Shown here in pieces: positions 8,012 to 16,377 of a stretch of 64,000 bases of DNA (position 1 is the stretch's first letter; each line of letters starts with the position of its first letter). The position numbers and the translations under genes were made by a program. The notes beneath the pieces are model-generated. The model saw only the letters and a program-made list of their open reading frames with translations, had not been told where the DNA came from and searched no databases. This stretch comes from Spirosoma taeanense (lineage in GTDB: Bacteria > Bacteroidota > Bacteroidia > Cytophagales > Spirosomataceae), in contig NZ_CP053435.1 in assembly GCF_013127955.1 (NCBI RefSeq), positions 5,084,001-5,148,000 on the forward strand, in the 5' to 3' direction.

Positions 8012-9190
8012 ATGGACGCATACATTGTTGCCGGATATCGTACGGCTGTAGGTAAAGCCCCACGGGGTGGTCTCCGCCTGACCCGCCCCGACGATATGGC
8101 GGCAGACGTTATCAAGCATTTACTGAGTCAGGTTCCTACTCTGGACCCAGCCCGCGTTGAAGACTTAATCGTTGGCAACGCCGTGCCCGAGGCCGAACAG
8201 GGGATGCAGATAGCCCGCTACATTGCGCTGTTATCGCTGCCTAATAGTGTGCCCGGCTTTACGATTAACCGCTACTGCGGCTCAGGTCTGGAAGCCATTG
8301 CCATTGCGTCGGCTAAGATTCATGCCGGATTGGCAGACTGCATTATTGCTGGCGGAACCGAATCCATGTCGATGGTACCGGTTATGGGCTGGAAAACGGC
8401 CCTGAACTACGAGATCGCAAAAAAGAACCCGGACTATTATATTGGCATGGGCTTGACCGCCGAACAGGTCGCTCAGCAGTTTAATATCAGCCGCGACGCG
8501 CAGGACGAATTCGCTTATGAATCGCACAAGAAGGCCCTGGCGGCTCAGGCAGCCGGTAAGTTCGCGGACGAAATTGTTCCCATCAACGTAAGCGAAACTT
8601 ATTTCGACGCTGAAACCAACAAAAAGAAAACCCGGGAATGGACCGTTGCCCAGGATGAAGGTCCTCGTAAGGATACGAGCGCCGAAGGTCTTGCTAAACT
8701 AAAGCCGGTATTTGCCGCTGGCGGTTCGGTTACGGCTGGTAACTCGTCGCAGACATCGGACGGAGCCGCTTTTGTTATGGTCATGTCGGAGCAGTTGGTT
8801 AACGAACTTGGGTTGCAGCCTGTAGCCCGAATGGTATCGTATGCAACCGCGGGCGTAGAACCTAAAATCATGGGTATTGGCCCGGTAGCAGCCATTCCGC
8901 TGGCTCTAAAGAAAGCCGGATTGAAACAGGATGATATTGAGCAGATCGAACTGAATGAAGCCTTCGCGGCTCAATCGCTGGCTGTTATTCAGGAACTGGG
9001 ACTCGACCGGAGCAAGATTAATCCAAACGGTGGTGCTATCGCATTAGGACACGCGCTCGGTTCGACCGGCGCCCGGCTGTCGGTGCAGCTCCTGAACGAA
9101 ATGCGTCGCCGGGACCAAACCTATGGTATGGTCTCTGCCTGTGTTGGTGGTGGGCAGGGCGTGGCCGGTATTTTTGAGCGGCTTAATTAA
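8012..9190 (+). CDS. fadA: Acetyl-CoA C-acyltransferase (thiolase)
   Basis: This thiolase is predicted to cleave 3-ketoacyl-CoA with CoA in the last step of fatty-acid beta-oxidation; a biosynthetic acetyl-CoA acetyltransferase role cannot be excluded from sequence. The 392-residue length is standard. The nucleophilic Cys89 lies in NRYCGSGLEA, the His347 base in GGAIALGHALGSTGAR and the second active Cys377 in SACVGGGQG. It is a single-gene unit: a terminator precedes it, and a 26-bp-stem terminator follows it. Its promoter shares an operator-like palindrome with the acyl-CoA dehydrogenase gene at 11.5 kb, which supports a degradative role. The symbol is given on family and context. Confidence 0.9.
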   Translation: MDAYIVAGYRTAVGKAPRGGLRLTRPDDMAADVIKHLLSQVPTLDPARVEDLIVGNAVPEAEQGMQIARYIALLSLPNSVPGFTINRYCGSGLEAIAIASAKIHAGLADCIIAGGTESMSMVPVMGWKTALNYEIAKKNPDYYIGMGLTAEQVAQQFNISRDAQDEFAYESHKKALAAQAAGKFADEIVPINVSETYFDAETNKKKTREWTVAQDEGPRKDTSAEGLAKLKPVFAAGGSVTAGNSSQTSDGAAFVMVMSEQLVNELGLQPVARMVSYATAGVEPKIMGIGPVAAIPLALKKAGLKQDDIEQIELNEAFAAQSLAVIQELGLDRSKINPNGGAIALGHALGSTGARLSVQLLNEMRRRDQTYGMVSACVGGGQGVAGIFERLN

Positions 9191-9200
9191 CGGCTATATA

Positions 9201-9256
9201 ATCAAAAAAGACGGCTGTTAAACCTGGATTCAGGTTTAACAGCCGTCTTTTTTGAT
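9201..9256. terminator. Bidirectional terminator between thiolase and LysM gene
   Basis: Arms 9201-9226 and 9231-9256 are a perfect 26-bp inverted repeat with a 4-base loop. The ends are A-rich on one side and T6 on the other, so it works for both convergent genes. Confidence 0.92.
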
Positions 9257-9269
9257 CTTAAACTAGCTT

Positions 9270-11219
9270 TTATTTTCGTTTGCGAATAACCAGCCGCTGG
9301 CCCACCTCAATCGTGTAGTCTTTAAGATTGTTCCAGCGCATCAGATCGTCAACACTAACTTTATTAATCAGCGCGATGCGGTAAACCGTTTGTCCAGGCT
9401 TTACAATATGAAAAATAAGCTTTTCCGAAGGGTTGATGACAAACGTATCAACCGGTTTAGCTGAAGCGGGTCTGGGTTTGCGAATAACTTTTTTTGCTTT
9501 AGTAATACTGCTGCTTGGTTTCACAATCCGGGGCAAAGAAGCTGGCTTCTCTGAGAGATCAATAATTAGCTCCTGCCCAATTTCGAGCGGAATTCGTTCC
9601 GACAGATTGTTCCATATATACAGTTGCCTGACCGTTACGCCATACAGCCGGGCAATTGCGTAGTAAGTTTGCCCCGGTTTGACAATGTGTAATCTTAAAT
9701 TCTCTTTCGGCTCGTTCCAGGACGAGTCCGGCAGTTCACTAACTGGCTCGGAGGCCCGTCCGGTCAGATCCGGATCGGCTACCGTATTCGTTGCGGATTG
9801 CGGAAGGCTGGGCTCAGCCAATCTATTGTCCTGCTGACGAATCAATGAATCTGCTGGTGCGGCCGGCGGCTCGGTCCGCGCAACTGTTGTTACGGTATCT
9901 TCCTCGATTGGTTCCGCTTCTCTGACTGGCAGCTGCTGGTACTCAACTGGCCGGTTAAGCGGACGCTTCTCTCGCATCCAGATAATTCGTCCGGTTTGTA
10001 CACGCTGCGTGGGAGCAATCCGGTTAAACCGCAAGAGCGACCTCAGCCGCACGCCATATATATTTGCTATTTCGCGTAAGGTCTGGTTTTTCTGGACAAC
10101 GTGAAATGGCACTTTTGCTCGCCGGGCTTTGATCTCCAGGTAATAGATCTGGCCAGGCTGGATTACGTCCTGATCCGTCAGCTCGTTGTAGTTGAGAAAT
10201 GCATCAATAGTTAGCTTGCCATAGTAGGCCAGCGTAATCAGGTTATCACAGGGTTGCGCCTGTACGCCCAACCGCTCATTAATGTTGTAAAACACAGCCG
10301 GGAACCGTGTCTTGACGGCTGATGACGGCAGTTTGACCAGCATAGGAAATCCAATATCCAGCCGGTGCGATGCACGTGCTTTTAAAATTCCCTCGGCCGC
10401 CTTTTTAACCACCGGGTACTCGTCGGGCGTCACTCTGACCAATACGGAGTATTCTTTATCTGTAGGTACCCGGCTTCCTTTCAGCCAGGCATTAAATGGC
10501 TGAAATCGCTCCTCATCAACCGCCAGTTGTCGGGCAATAGTTCGCAGCAATTGGCCAACCCCATTTTGATACTCATACAGTACGTAAGGAGTTGCCGAGC
10601 GGTAGGCCGGCTCTTCACGCTCAAACACGATTTTACGCGCCAGAATTTTCCAGATCAACGGCGGACTTTGAGGGTCCAGCATCAGATACATCGGATCAGC
10701 TTTGTCGGGACGAAGATTAGCGGGCGCGCTGCTCTGCAGGTATTCCAGTAAAGCCCGGACAGCGTTACCGTAACCCTCATATAACTGGCTCAGCCGGCTC
10801 GTGACAACTTCGGTTGCCAGAATGGGGTGGAGCCGCTCGTCAACGGTGCTGGTCATCCGTAAACCTAAATTCGCACCCTGCTCAGCTGTCAGGCCCCAGT
10901 ACGCCGTACTGTCAGTTTCAGCAGCGGGCAGAATAGCATACCGAAAATCGGAATGCAGATGTTCACTGGTCAGCAAAGGCTCCAGCAAAGGGGTTAGTTG
11001 CCGAAGCGCATCTATCTGGCGATACAGGTCGGTCCGGTTTTCATACAGGCGGGCAACTTCCTGCTGAATCTGCCGACGTCCTGGCTCATTGACATGGACG
11101 GTAACGCCCGCAAAGTTGAGATCAAATGGAACTTCAGGAACAGACTGGGCACGTACTGCCCAGTTAGAACTCAGAAAGAAACAAACGACAAGCACCATGC
11201 AGGATGCTCTTAAAAGCAT
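9270..11219 (-). CDS. Secreted LysM-repeat peptidoglycan-binding protein
   Basis: This is a predicted exported cell-wall-binding protein. I chose the ATG at 11219 (649 aa) over the upstream TTG at 11258 because it places a good signal peptide at the N-terminus (MLLRASCMVLVVCFFL, cleavage near VRAQ). Three clear LysM domains lie at residues about 372-415, 510-553 and 603-646; each has the pattern HVVxxxxTLxxIA...GV...L...N. A weaker LysM-like stretch precedes them at about 327-363. Pro/Ser/Thr-rich linkers separate the domains. The region from residue about 80 to 320 is unrecognised, and I see no lysozyme or glucosaminidase catalytic motif. It may act as a scaffold or as part of a cell-wall enzyme complex. 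Confidence 0.82.
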   Translation of the reverse strand: MLLRASCMVLVVCFFLSSNWAVRAQSVPEVPFDLNFAGVTVHVNEPGRRQIQQEVARLYENRTDLYRQIDALRQLTPLLEPLLTSEHLHSDFRYAILPAAETDSTAYWGLTAEQGANLGLRMTSTVDERLHPILATEVVTSRLSQLYEGYGNAVRALLEYLQSSAPANLRPDKADPMYLMLDPQSPPLIWKILARKIVFEREEPAYRSATPYVLYEYQNGVGQLLRTIARQLAVDEERFQPFNAWLKGSRVPTDKEYSVLVRVTPDEYPVVKKAAEGILKARASHRLDIGFPMLVKLPSSAVKTRFPAVFYNINERLGVQAQPCDNLITLAYYGKLTIDAFLNYNELTDQDVIQPGQIYYLEIKARRAKVPFHVVQKNQTLREIANIYGVRLRSLLRFNRIAPTQRVQTGRIIWMREKRPLNRPVEYQQLPVREAEPIEEDTVTTVARTEPPAAPADSLIRQQDNRLAEPSLPQSATNTVADPDLTGRASEPVSELPDSSWNEPKENLRLHIVKPGQTYYAIARLYGVTVRQLYIWNNLSERIPLEIGQELIIDLSEKPASLPRIVKPSSSITKAKKVIRKPRPASAKPVDTFVINPSEKLIFHIVKPGQTVYRIALINKVSVDDLMRWNNLKDYTIEVGQRLVIRKRK

Positions 11220-11418
11220 AGCGAATGAATGTCTGTAGGAACCGATCAAATCTATCAATCTTAATAAGTAACGGCTATCTGCTCAAATATAGTTGATGCT
11301 CAGGAATAATTGACCACGTTTATGAACTGAACTTAGCCTCTGCCTAACGGTTCGGAAGCACTCAGTTATTGGACTATATCAGAACCAGATTGTCAACTTC
11401 CAAGCTGAAAAATTGTTA

Positions 11419-11438
11419 ATAGTATGCTTGCATACTAT
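11419..11438. promoter_or_regulatory. Perfect palindromic operator upstream of acyl-CoA dehydrogenase
   Basis: ATAGTATGC-TT-GCATACTAT is an exact inverted repeat with 9-base arms. A -33-like TTG (11428-11430) falls inside it, 20 bp before a -7-like TTCCTTTG (11451-11458). This is the best copy of the motif also seen at 7912 and 11467. Size and symmetry suit a TetR-type dimer, which is inference. Confidence 0.72.
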
Positions 11439-11466
11439 CTTCAAAATTCGTTCCTTTGTTTAGAAA

Positions 11467-11484
11467 TAGTATGCAAGCATAACA
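11467..11484. promoter_or_regulatory. Second operator copy near acyl-CoA dehydrogenase start
   Basis: TAGTATGC-AA-GCATAACA repeats the first half-site exactly and most of the second. It lies 12 bp before the ATG and just downstream of the -7-like element at 11451. Its centre is 47 bp from that of the upstream copy, so the two flank the likely promoter. Confidence 0.68.
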
Positions 11485-11496
11485 AACCAATTAGTC

Positions 11497-13311
11497 ATGA
11501 TTGCGACAGAACCTAAAGCCTCAATTCAAGGTGGCGAATTTCTGATCAAGGAGACCCCCGCGTCTCAGGTATTCATTCCGGAAGAATTTACCGAAGAGCA
11601 GCAGATGATTGCAGCGACCTGCCGTGAGTTTCTGGAGCGTGAAATCTGGCCCCGACTGAATGAAATTGATAATGCTAAATCGCCCGGGCTGATTTCGTCC
11701 CTGATGGATAAGGCTGGTGAATTGGGCCTGCTTGGTACCGGTGTACCGGAAGAGTACGGCGGATTTGGCATGAGCTTCAATACATCCATGCTGGTAGCCG
11801 AAGTAACTGGTGCTGGCCACTCGTTTTCGGTGGCGCTGTCGGCGCACACGGGTATCGGTACGTTGCCGATCGTGTATTACGGCAACGACGATCAGAAATC
11901 GCGATACCTGCCAAAACTGGCCACGGGCGAGTGGAAAGCAGCCTATTGCCTGACGGAGCCGGATTCGGGTTCGGACGCCAACTCCGGCAAAACCAAAGCA
12001 ACGCTGAGCGAAGATGGTAAGCAATACATTTTGAACGGTCAGAAGATGTGGATTACCAACGGCGGTTTTGCGGACGTATACATTGTATTCGCCAAGATAG
12101 ACGATGGCAGCGGGCAGCCGGATAAAAATCTGTCAGCCTTTATCGTGGAGCGCAGCTTCGAGGGCATTACGATGAACGAACCGGAGCATAAGATGGGAAT
12201 TAAAGGCTCTGATACGCGTCAGATTTTCTTCAACGACTGCAAAGTTCCGGTCGAGAATCTGCTGTCGGAGCGCGGAAACGGTTTTAAAATCGCGGTAAAC
12301 ATTCTAAACATTGGTCGGATTAAACTCGGTGTAGCGGCTGTTGGTGGCTCGAAAGAGGTCATTAACAACGCGATCCGGTACGCCAACGAACGTAAACAGT
12401 TTAAGACGCCGATTTCGCAGTTTGGAGCAATTAAGCATAAACTGGCCGAAATGGCCGTTAAAGTATACGCATCTGAAACGGCCAGCTACCGCGCCGGGCA
12501 GAACATTGACGACCTGATCGAAGATCTCAAGGGTCAGGGTATGGACGACGCATCGGCCAAGCTGAAGGCCTTGGAGCAGTTTGCTATCGAGTGCGCCCTG
12601 ATGAAAGTACACGGCTCAGAAACACTGGATTACGTAGTGGATGAAGGCGTTCAGGTTTACGGTGGTATGGGCTACTCGGCCGATGCGCCCATGGATCGCT
12701 CCTACCGCGACGCACGCATCAACCGGATTTTTGAGGGCACTAACGAAATCAACCGAATGCTGATCGTGGATATGCTGCTCAAGCGGGCCATGAAGGGCGA
12801 ACTCGACCTGATGGGTCCGGCAATGGCCGTTTCTAAAGAAATTATGTCTATCCCCGACTTCAACTCGGACGAGGAAGAAGGTCTGTTCGTTGCTGAAAAG
12901 AAAGTTCTGCGGAACCTGAAAAAAGCCGCGCTGATGGTCGCAGGTGCCGCCGTTCAGAAGTTCATGATGAGCCTGTCTGACGAGCAGGAAATCCTGATGA
13001 ACATTGCGGACATGGCGATTGAGATTTACGCGGCCGAATCAGCACTGTTGCGCGTCGAAAAACTGATAACCATGCAGGGAGAAGATAGCGTTACGCTGCA
13101 AAAGCAAATGGCCCTCATCTACCTGCACGAAGCGGTCGAAAAAATCAATAGCGCCGGACGGGCCGCCATTACGTCGTTTGCCGAAGGCGACGAATTGCGT
13201 GGTATGCTGATGGGTCTGAAGCGGTTCACCAAAATTGAACCGATGAACCTGAAAGATGCCCGCCGTCAGATCGCCGACGCGATGATTGCCGAAAACAAAT
13301 ACATTTTTTAA
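11497..13311 (+). CDS. Long acyl-CoA dehydrogenase
   Basis: This FAD enzyme should oxidise acyl-CoA to enoyl-CoA in the first step of beta-oxidation. At 604 residues it exceeds the usual 380 or so. The standard dehydrogenase fold spans roughly residues 25-430, with FAD and substrate motifs CLTEPDSGSDAN, MWITNGG and the glutamate-bearing segment RIFEGTNEINRM. About 170 extra helical residues follow. That layout resembles VLCAD/ACAD9-type enzymes, which suggests long-chain substrates. It stands alone on its transcript, with a promoter flanked by two copies of a palindrome that also marks the thiolase promoter. A terminator follows at 13331. Confidence 0.9.
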   Translation: MIATEPKASIQGGEFLIKETPASQVFIPEEFTEEQQMIAATCREFLEREIWPRLNEIDNAKSPGLISSLMDKAGELGLLGTGVPEEYGGFGMSFNTSMLVAEVTGAGHSFSVALSAHTGIGTLPIVYYGNDDQKSRYLPKLATGEWKAAYCLTEPDSGSDANSGKTKATLSEDGKQYILNGQKMWITNGGFADVYIVFAKIDDGSGQPDKNLSAFIVERSFEGITMNEPEHKMGIKGSDTRQIFFNDCKVPVENLLSERGNGFKIAVNILNIGRIKLGVAAVGGSKEVINNAIRYANERKQFKTPISQFGAIKHKLAEMAVKVYASETASYRAGQNIDDLIEDLKGQGMDDASAKLKALEQFAIECALMKVHGSETLDYVVDEGVQVYGGMGYSADAPMDRSYRDARINRIFEGTNEINRMLIVDMLLKRAMKGELDLMGPAMAVSKEIMSIPDFNSDEEEGLFVAEKKVLRNLKKAALMVAGAAVQKFMMSLSDEQEILMNIADMAIEIYAAESALLRVEKLITMQGEDSVTLQKQMALIYLHEAVEKINSAGRAAITSFAEGDELRGMLMGLKRFTKIEPMNLKDARRQIADAMIAENKYIF

Positions 13312-13330
13312 TTACACTTCGCTGCAAACA

Positions 13331-13365
13331 GCAAATAGCCAGCTCTCATTTGGGGCTGGCTTTGC
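13331..13365 (+). terminator. Terminator after acyl-CoA dehydrogenase
   Basis: AGCCAGC (13337-13343) pairs with GCTGGCT (13355-13361), with flanking GCAAA/TTTGC extending the stem. It abuts the end of the convergent acylphosphatase gene. Confidence 0.6.
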
Positions 13366-13367
13366 TA

Positions 13368-13640
13368 TTAGCGCATTTCCATAAACCGGTCATACTCCTG
13401 AAGCGGTCCGTCCTGCACATCTACACTCTTGACCTGCGTGCCTTCCGGACCGGTTTTACACCATTTCTGAAAAGCGTCGAGCGCTTCTTCCTCTCCTTCA
13501 ACCTCAATCCGCAGTTCGCCATTGGATTGAATCCGGGCAATTCCCATCAGGCCCAGCTTTTCGGCCTGTTGGCGCGCTTCCTGCCGAAATAGAGTACCGC
13601 CCAACTGACCGGTTATGTAGATAATCTGATTCTTTTTCAT
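13368..13640 (-). CDS. Acylphosphatase-like protein lacking the catalytic Asn
   Basis: The 90-residue length and pattern fit the acylphosphatase fold, which hydrolyses acyl-phosphates. The phosphate-binding loop is ITGQLGGTLFR, aligned to the family's GxVQGVxFR: the essential Arg (R19) is kept, but the Gln/Val positions differ. The catalytic Asn expected in the GWVRN segment is Ile37 here (GIARIQSNGEL). The protein is therefore probably weak or inactive as an acylphosphatase and may serve another binding role. Its ATG overlaps the stop of a 34-codon reading frame (TAATG) just upstream on the same strand. Confidence 0.78.
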   Translation of the reverse strand: MKKNQIIYITGQLGGTLFRQEARQQAEKLGLMGIARIQSNGELRIEVEGEEEALDAFQKWCKTGPEGTQVKSVDVQDGPLQEYDRFMEMR

Positions 13641-13744
13641 TAGTCAACCATTTGTTTGAATAACTGCTGAGCGATGCCGGAGGTTTTCTCAATACCTGCT
13701 GACATACCGCTGTCACAACCCAATGCGATCTTCGTCATGATCAT
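13640..13744 (-). CDS. Possible 34-residue protein coupled to acylphosphatase gene
   Basis: A short frame starts ATGATCATGACG and ends in TAA; that TAA shares its A with the ATG of the acylphosphatase-like gene (TAATG). The product would begin MIMTKIALGCDSGMSAG and end QLFKQMVD. The frame stays open further upstream, but without an ATG. I do not recognise it. It could be a leader peptide that couples translation, or chance. The stop-start overlap is its only support. Confidence 0.35.
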   Translation of the reverse strand: MIMTKIALGCDSGMSAGIEKTSGIAQQLFKQMVD

Positions 13745-13755
13745 TTCAACAAAGT

Positions 13756-14241
13756 ATGGCAATCCCCGAAACCCCGCCCGCAACTGATCGGCGCGTAAAA
13801 GAAACGACTCCCTTTGCTGCCCTTTGTTTCATCACCCGCGCTACGCTGCCAACTCTCTCTCAATACGCCGGTCACGTCGCCGACGATCTTTATCAGGAAG
13901 CCGAGCGGCTGAAACTTGACGTAACAGGACCCATTCAGTGGATTTATACAGGTGTAAATGGTGATGAAGCGAACGAGTTTCAACTGGAAATTGCTTTGCC
14001 CATTTGTCAGCCAGCCCACGCATCAGGCCAGTTCCGGTATCAGGTATTTCCAGCGTTTCGGTTCATTTCGTTCATTCATGCCGGCCCCTGGACTGAACTG
14101 GGGCGGGTTTACGATAGGCTGTTCAGCCAATTTTATCGGGACGGGTATCAAAACGACGGCCGGATTCGTGAGGTTTTTGCTGTCCTTGATCTGGCAAATC
14201 CGGCAAACTGCGTCACAGAAATTCAGATTGGAGTCGTTTAA
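13756..14241 (+). CDS. GyrI-like / SOUL-type small-molecule-binding protein
   Basis: The 161-residue protein resembles the AraC effector-binding (GyrI-like) fold: an N-terminal strand (VKETTPFAALCFITRATL), a helix, and a repeat of the same pattern in the second half (FRFISFIHAGPWTELGRVYDRLF). These domains bind small hydrophobic or cationic ligands, alone or fused to regulators. No DNA-binding domain is present here. It is divergent from the small frame before the acylphosphatase gene (11 bp between starts). The end of the domain (CVTEIQIGV) matches the usual last strand. The exact ligand is unknown. Confidence 0.6.
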   Translation: MAIPETPPATDRRVKETTPFAALCFITRATLPTLSQYAGHVADDLYQEAERLKLDVTGPIQWIYTGVNGDEANEFQLEIALPICQPAHASGQFRYQVFPAFRFISFIHAGPWTELGRVYDRLFSQFYRDGYQNDGRIREVFAVLDLANPANCVTEIQIGVV

Positions 14242-14270
14242 ACGGCAGAATGGCCAATAGATAATAAAAG

Positions 14271-14329
14271 ATAGGTAAAAAGCATCAGCATGGCGGGTAA
14301 AGCCGTAATTGCCAGTGCTTTTTACCTAT
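14271..14329 (+). repeat. 14-bp hairpin between GyrI-like and oxidoreductase genes
   Basis: ATAGGTAAAAAGCA (14271-14284) pairs exactly with TGCTTTTTACCTAT (14316-14329); TGGC and GCCA inside add to the stem. A T-run lies within the second arm. It probably terminates the upstream gene. It covers an in-frame TTG at 14309, which argues against that codon as the start of the next gene. Confidence 0.6.
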
Positions 14330-14353
14330 TCAAACCTTCTTTATTGCTTTCCC

Positions 14354-15478
14354 ATGTCCAATTCGCTTATTCAGTCGCGTCGGCGCTTTCTCATGAACGT
14401 CGGCGCTTCGGCAATAACGCTGCCCGTACTGACCGACGCCTTCGGCAACTCTATTCAATCAGAACCCCGGCAAGGCCGTAAGCTCGGTATAGCGCTGGTT
14501 GGTTTAGGCAGCTACAGCAAGAACCAGCTGGCTCCGGCCCTGCAACAAACGCAGAATTGCCGACTGGCCGGAGTCGTAACCGGTACTCCGTCAAAAGCCG
14601 AAGAATGGATGCAGAAATACAATATTCCGAAGGCTAATGTCTACGACTATAAAACCTTCGACCGGATCGCCGACAACAAGGACATTGATGTCGTTTACGT
14701 CGTACTGCCCAACTCCATGCACGAAGAATTTGTAGTTCGGGCGGCTCAGGCGGGTAAACACGTCATCTGCGAAAAGCCAATGGCCATTACGCCCAAAGCC
14801 TGCCAGAACATGATCGAGGCCTGTAAAAAAGCCAATAAACAGTTGGCTATCGGATACCGCCTGCATTACGAACCATTCACTAAAGAGGTGATGCGGCTGG
14901 GTCAGGAAAAAGTTTTTGGCCCAATCAAATTCATTGAAAGCAGCGACGGCTTCCGCATCGGCGATCCAACCCAGTGGCGAATGAAAAAAGATATGGCCGG
15001 GGGCGGTCCGCTGATGGACGTAGGTATTTACGCCGTGCAGGGTAGCCGCTACGTTACGGGCGAAGAACCGATTTCCGTAACTGCGCAGTTTTCGCCGAAG
15101 ACCGAACCGCAGAAATTCAAGGACGTCGAAGAGACGTTATTCTGGCAGTTTGAATTTCCCAGCGGAGCTGTCTCTAACTCGACGACCAGCTACACGGCCG
15201 GGATTGAACGGCTGTACGCAGCTTGTCAGAATGGCTGGTTCGAGCTATCGCCTGCATTTGGCTATGGCCCACTGAAAGGGCGCACCAGCAAAGGCCCGAT
15301 TGAGCAGCCAGTTGTGAATCACCAGGCTATGCATATGGACGGTGTCTGTAAAGACCTGCTGGACGGGAAAAAGCTGCCTGATCACATTACCGGCGAGGAA
15401 GGCCTCCGCGACGTTCGACTGCTCCAGGCTATCTACCGTGCCGCTGAGACGGGTCGAAAAATTGATTTGAAGGCCTGA
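14354..15478 (+). CDS. Tat-exported Gfo/Idh/MocA family oxidoreductase
   Basis: This NAD(P)-dependent sugar or polyol oxidoreductase resembles glucose-fructose oxidoreductase. With the ATG at 14354 it has 374 residues and begins with a twin-arginine signal (QSRRRFLMN, then a hydrophobic stretch), so it is likely exported folded with its cofactor. The Rossmann motif GIALVGLGSYSKN follows at residue about 50, and the family hallmark EKP appears in VICEKPMAIT. The C-terminal half is the usual alpha/beta substrate domain. It is flanked by hairpins at 14271 and 15521, so it is probably monocistronic. The substrate cannot be read from the sequence. Confidence 0.88.
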   Translation: MSNSLIQSRRRFLMNVGASAITLPVLTDAFGNSIQSEPRQGRKLGIALVGLGSYSKNQLAPALQQTQNCRLAGVVTGTPSKAEEWMQKYNIPKANVYDYKTFDRIADNKDIDVVYVVLPNSMHEEFVVRAAQAGKHVICEKPMAITPKACQNMIEACKKANKQLAIGYRLHYEPFTKEVMRLGQEKVFGPIKFIESSDGFRIGDPTQWRMKKDMAGGGPLMDVGIYAVQGSRYVTGEEPISVTAQFSPKTEPQKFKDVEETLFWQFEFPSGAVSNSTTSYTAGIERLYAACQNGWFELSPAFGYGPLKGRTSKGPIEQPVVNHQAMHMDGVCKDLLDGKKLPDHITGEEGLRDVRLLQAIYRAAETGRKIDLKA

Positions 15479-15520
15479 GTTAAATCGTTTCACGGATAAA
15501 CAATTCGGCCCGGTAACCCC

Positions 15521-15562
15521 ACGCAGCCCAATGTCGTCAGATGACATTGGGCTGCGTTTTTT
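15521..15562 (+). terminator. Terminator after Gfo/Idh/MocA gene
   Basis: ACGCAGCCCAATGTC (15521-15535) is the exact complement of 15543-15557 around a 7-base loop; a T-run follows. Confidence 0.9.
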
Positions 15563-15636
15563 CTGAAGCCCGCCTTTCATAACATATTTCTTTCAACGCA
15601 GTTTACTTCATCTGACTCCCATTCATTCAACGTTAG

Positions 15637-16377
15637 GTGAAGACGTTCTTAACTTCTGTAGGACCGGGCCTGCTCGGCAGCTTACTGGTCGTATCTGTTG
15701 CGCTCGGGCAAACTGAGCCGCGAGATTCTATACCTCGCCAGCCCGGCATCTATTTTCCGCAGGCACCCCGCCCCGGCGAATGGCGCAAGTCGCTCGGTCT
15801 GGTGTTCACAACAACGCCCCCCGAACTCACCGAAGAGGTTCGGGTGAGCGTACCAGCCATTGACGCTAATCTTCAGCATAGTCTATCAAAGCATCTATTT
15901 GTAACGGGGCGTCTGCAGACGCAGTTTGTCCAGAGTCATCTTGCTCTGGGCTTACGCTGGGCTACCCCCCTGACCGACCGTCTGTTTTTTTCCGCTGGCA
16001 ACGACGTGGCGGTCTGGTTTGGCGCCTTGAAAATCAAGGATGTATTCAACAGCCAGGCATATGGCTATCAGACCTTTCCGCACGCATCACTCGGCTACCG
16101 GCTAACACGGGACCTGCGGTTAACGGTACGGTCTGAATTGATGATTGATCTGTATTATCGATCCCAGGTCGGTAGTCTGGCGGTAGAATACGACCGGCGG
16201 CAGATCAATGGCCTGGCCTTTACGGTAGTGCTCGAACAGCCTTTCTACGACAATCAGCACGTATCGCTTGGACTACGGGCCGCCTATTCCAACTTCAACT
16301 GGCAATTCTGGTCGCTCTACGATACGTTCGACCGGAACCTGTTCTATCCACAACTCTTTTTCAGCTTCATCCTGTGA
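15637..16377 (+). CDS. Outer-membrane beta-barrel-like protein
   Basis: The 246-residue protein starts at GTG 15637 with a signal peptide (FLTSVGPGLLGSLLVVSVALGQ). The mature part is rich in alternating amphipathic strands with aromatic ends (HLFVTGRLQTQF, RLFFSAGNDVAVWFG, NINWQF-like repeats) and ends in FFSFIL, with a terminal Phe-rich strand as in outer-membrane barrels. I do not recognise the family. It overlaps the next gene by 4 bases (GTGA), which indicates translational coupling to the GDPD lipoprotein. Confidence 0.62.
   Translation: MKTFLTSVGPGLLGSLLVVSVALGQTEPRDSIPRQPGIYFPQAPRPGEWRKSLGLVFTTTPPELTEEVRVSVPAIDANLQHSLSKHLFVTGRLQTQFVQSHLALGLRWATPLTDRLFFSAGNDVAVWFGALKIKDVFNSQAYGYQTFPHASLGYRLTRDLRLTVRSELMIDLYYRSQVGSLAVEYDRRQINGLAFTVVLEQPFYDNQHVSLGLRAAYSNFNWQFWSLYDTFDRNLFYPQLFFSFIL

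Noticed and set aside
11220..11258. TTG start for the LysM protein
   Set aside because: It would bury the signal peptide 13 residues inside; ATG 11219 is better.
14309..14353. TTG start extending the Gfo/Idh/MocA protein
   Set aside because: It lies inside a terminator-like hairpin and would place 15 residues before a good Tat signal; ATG 14354 is preferred.
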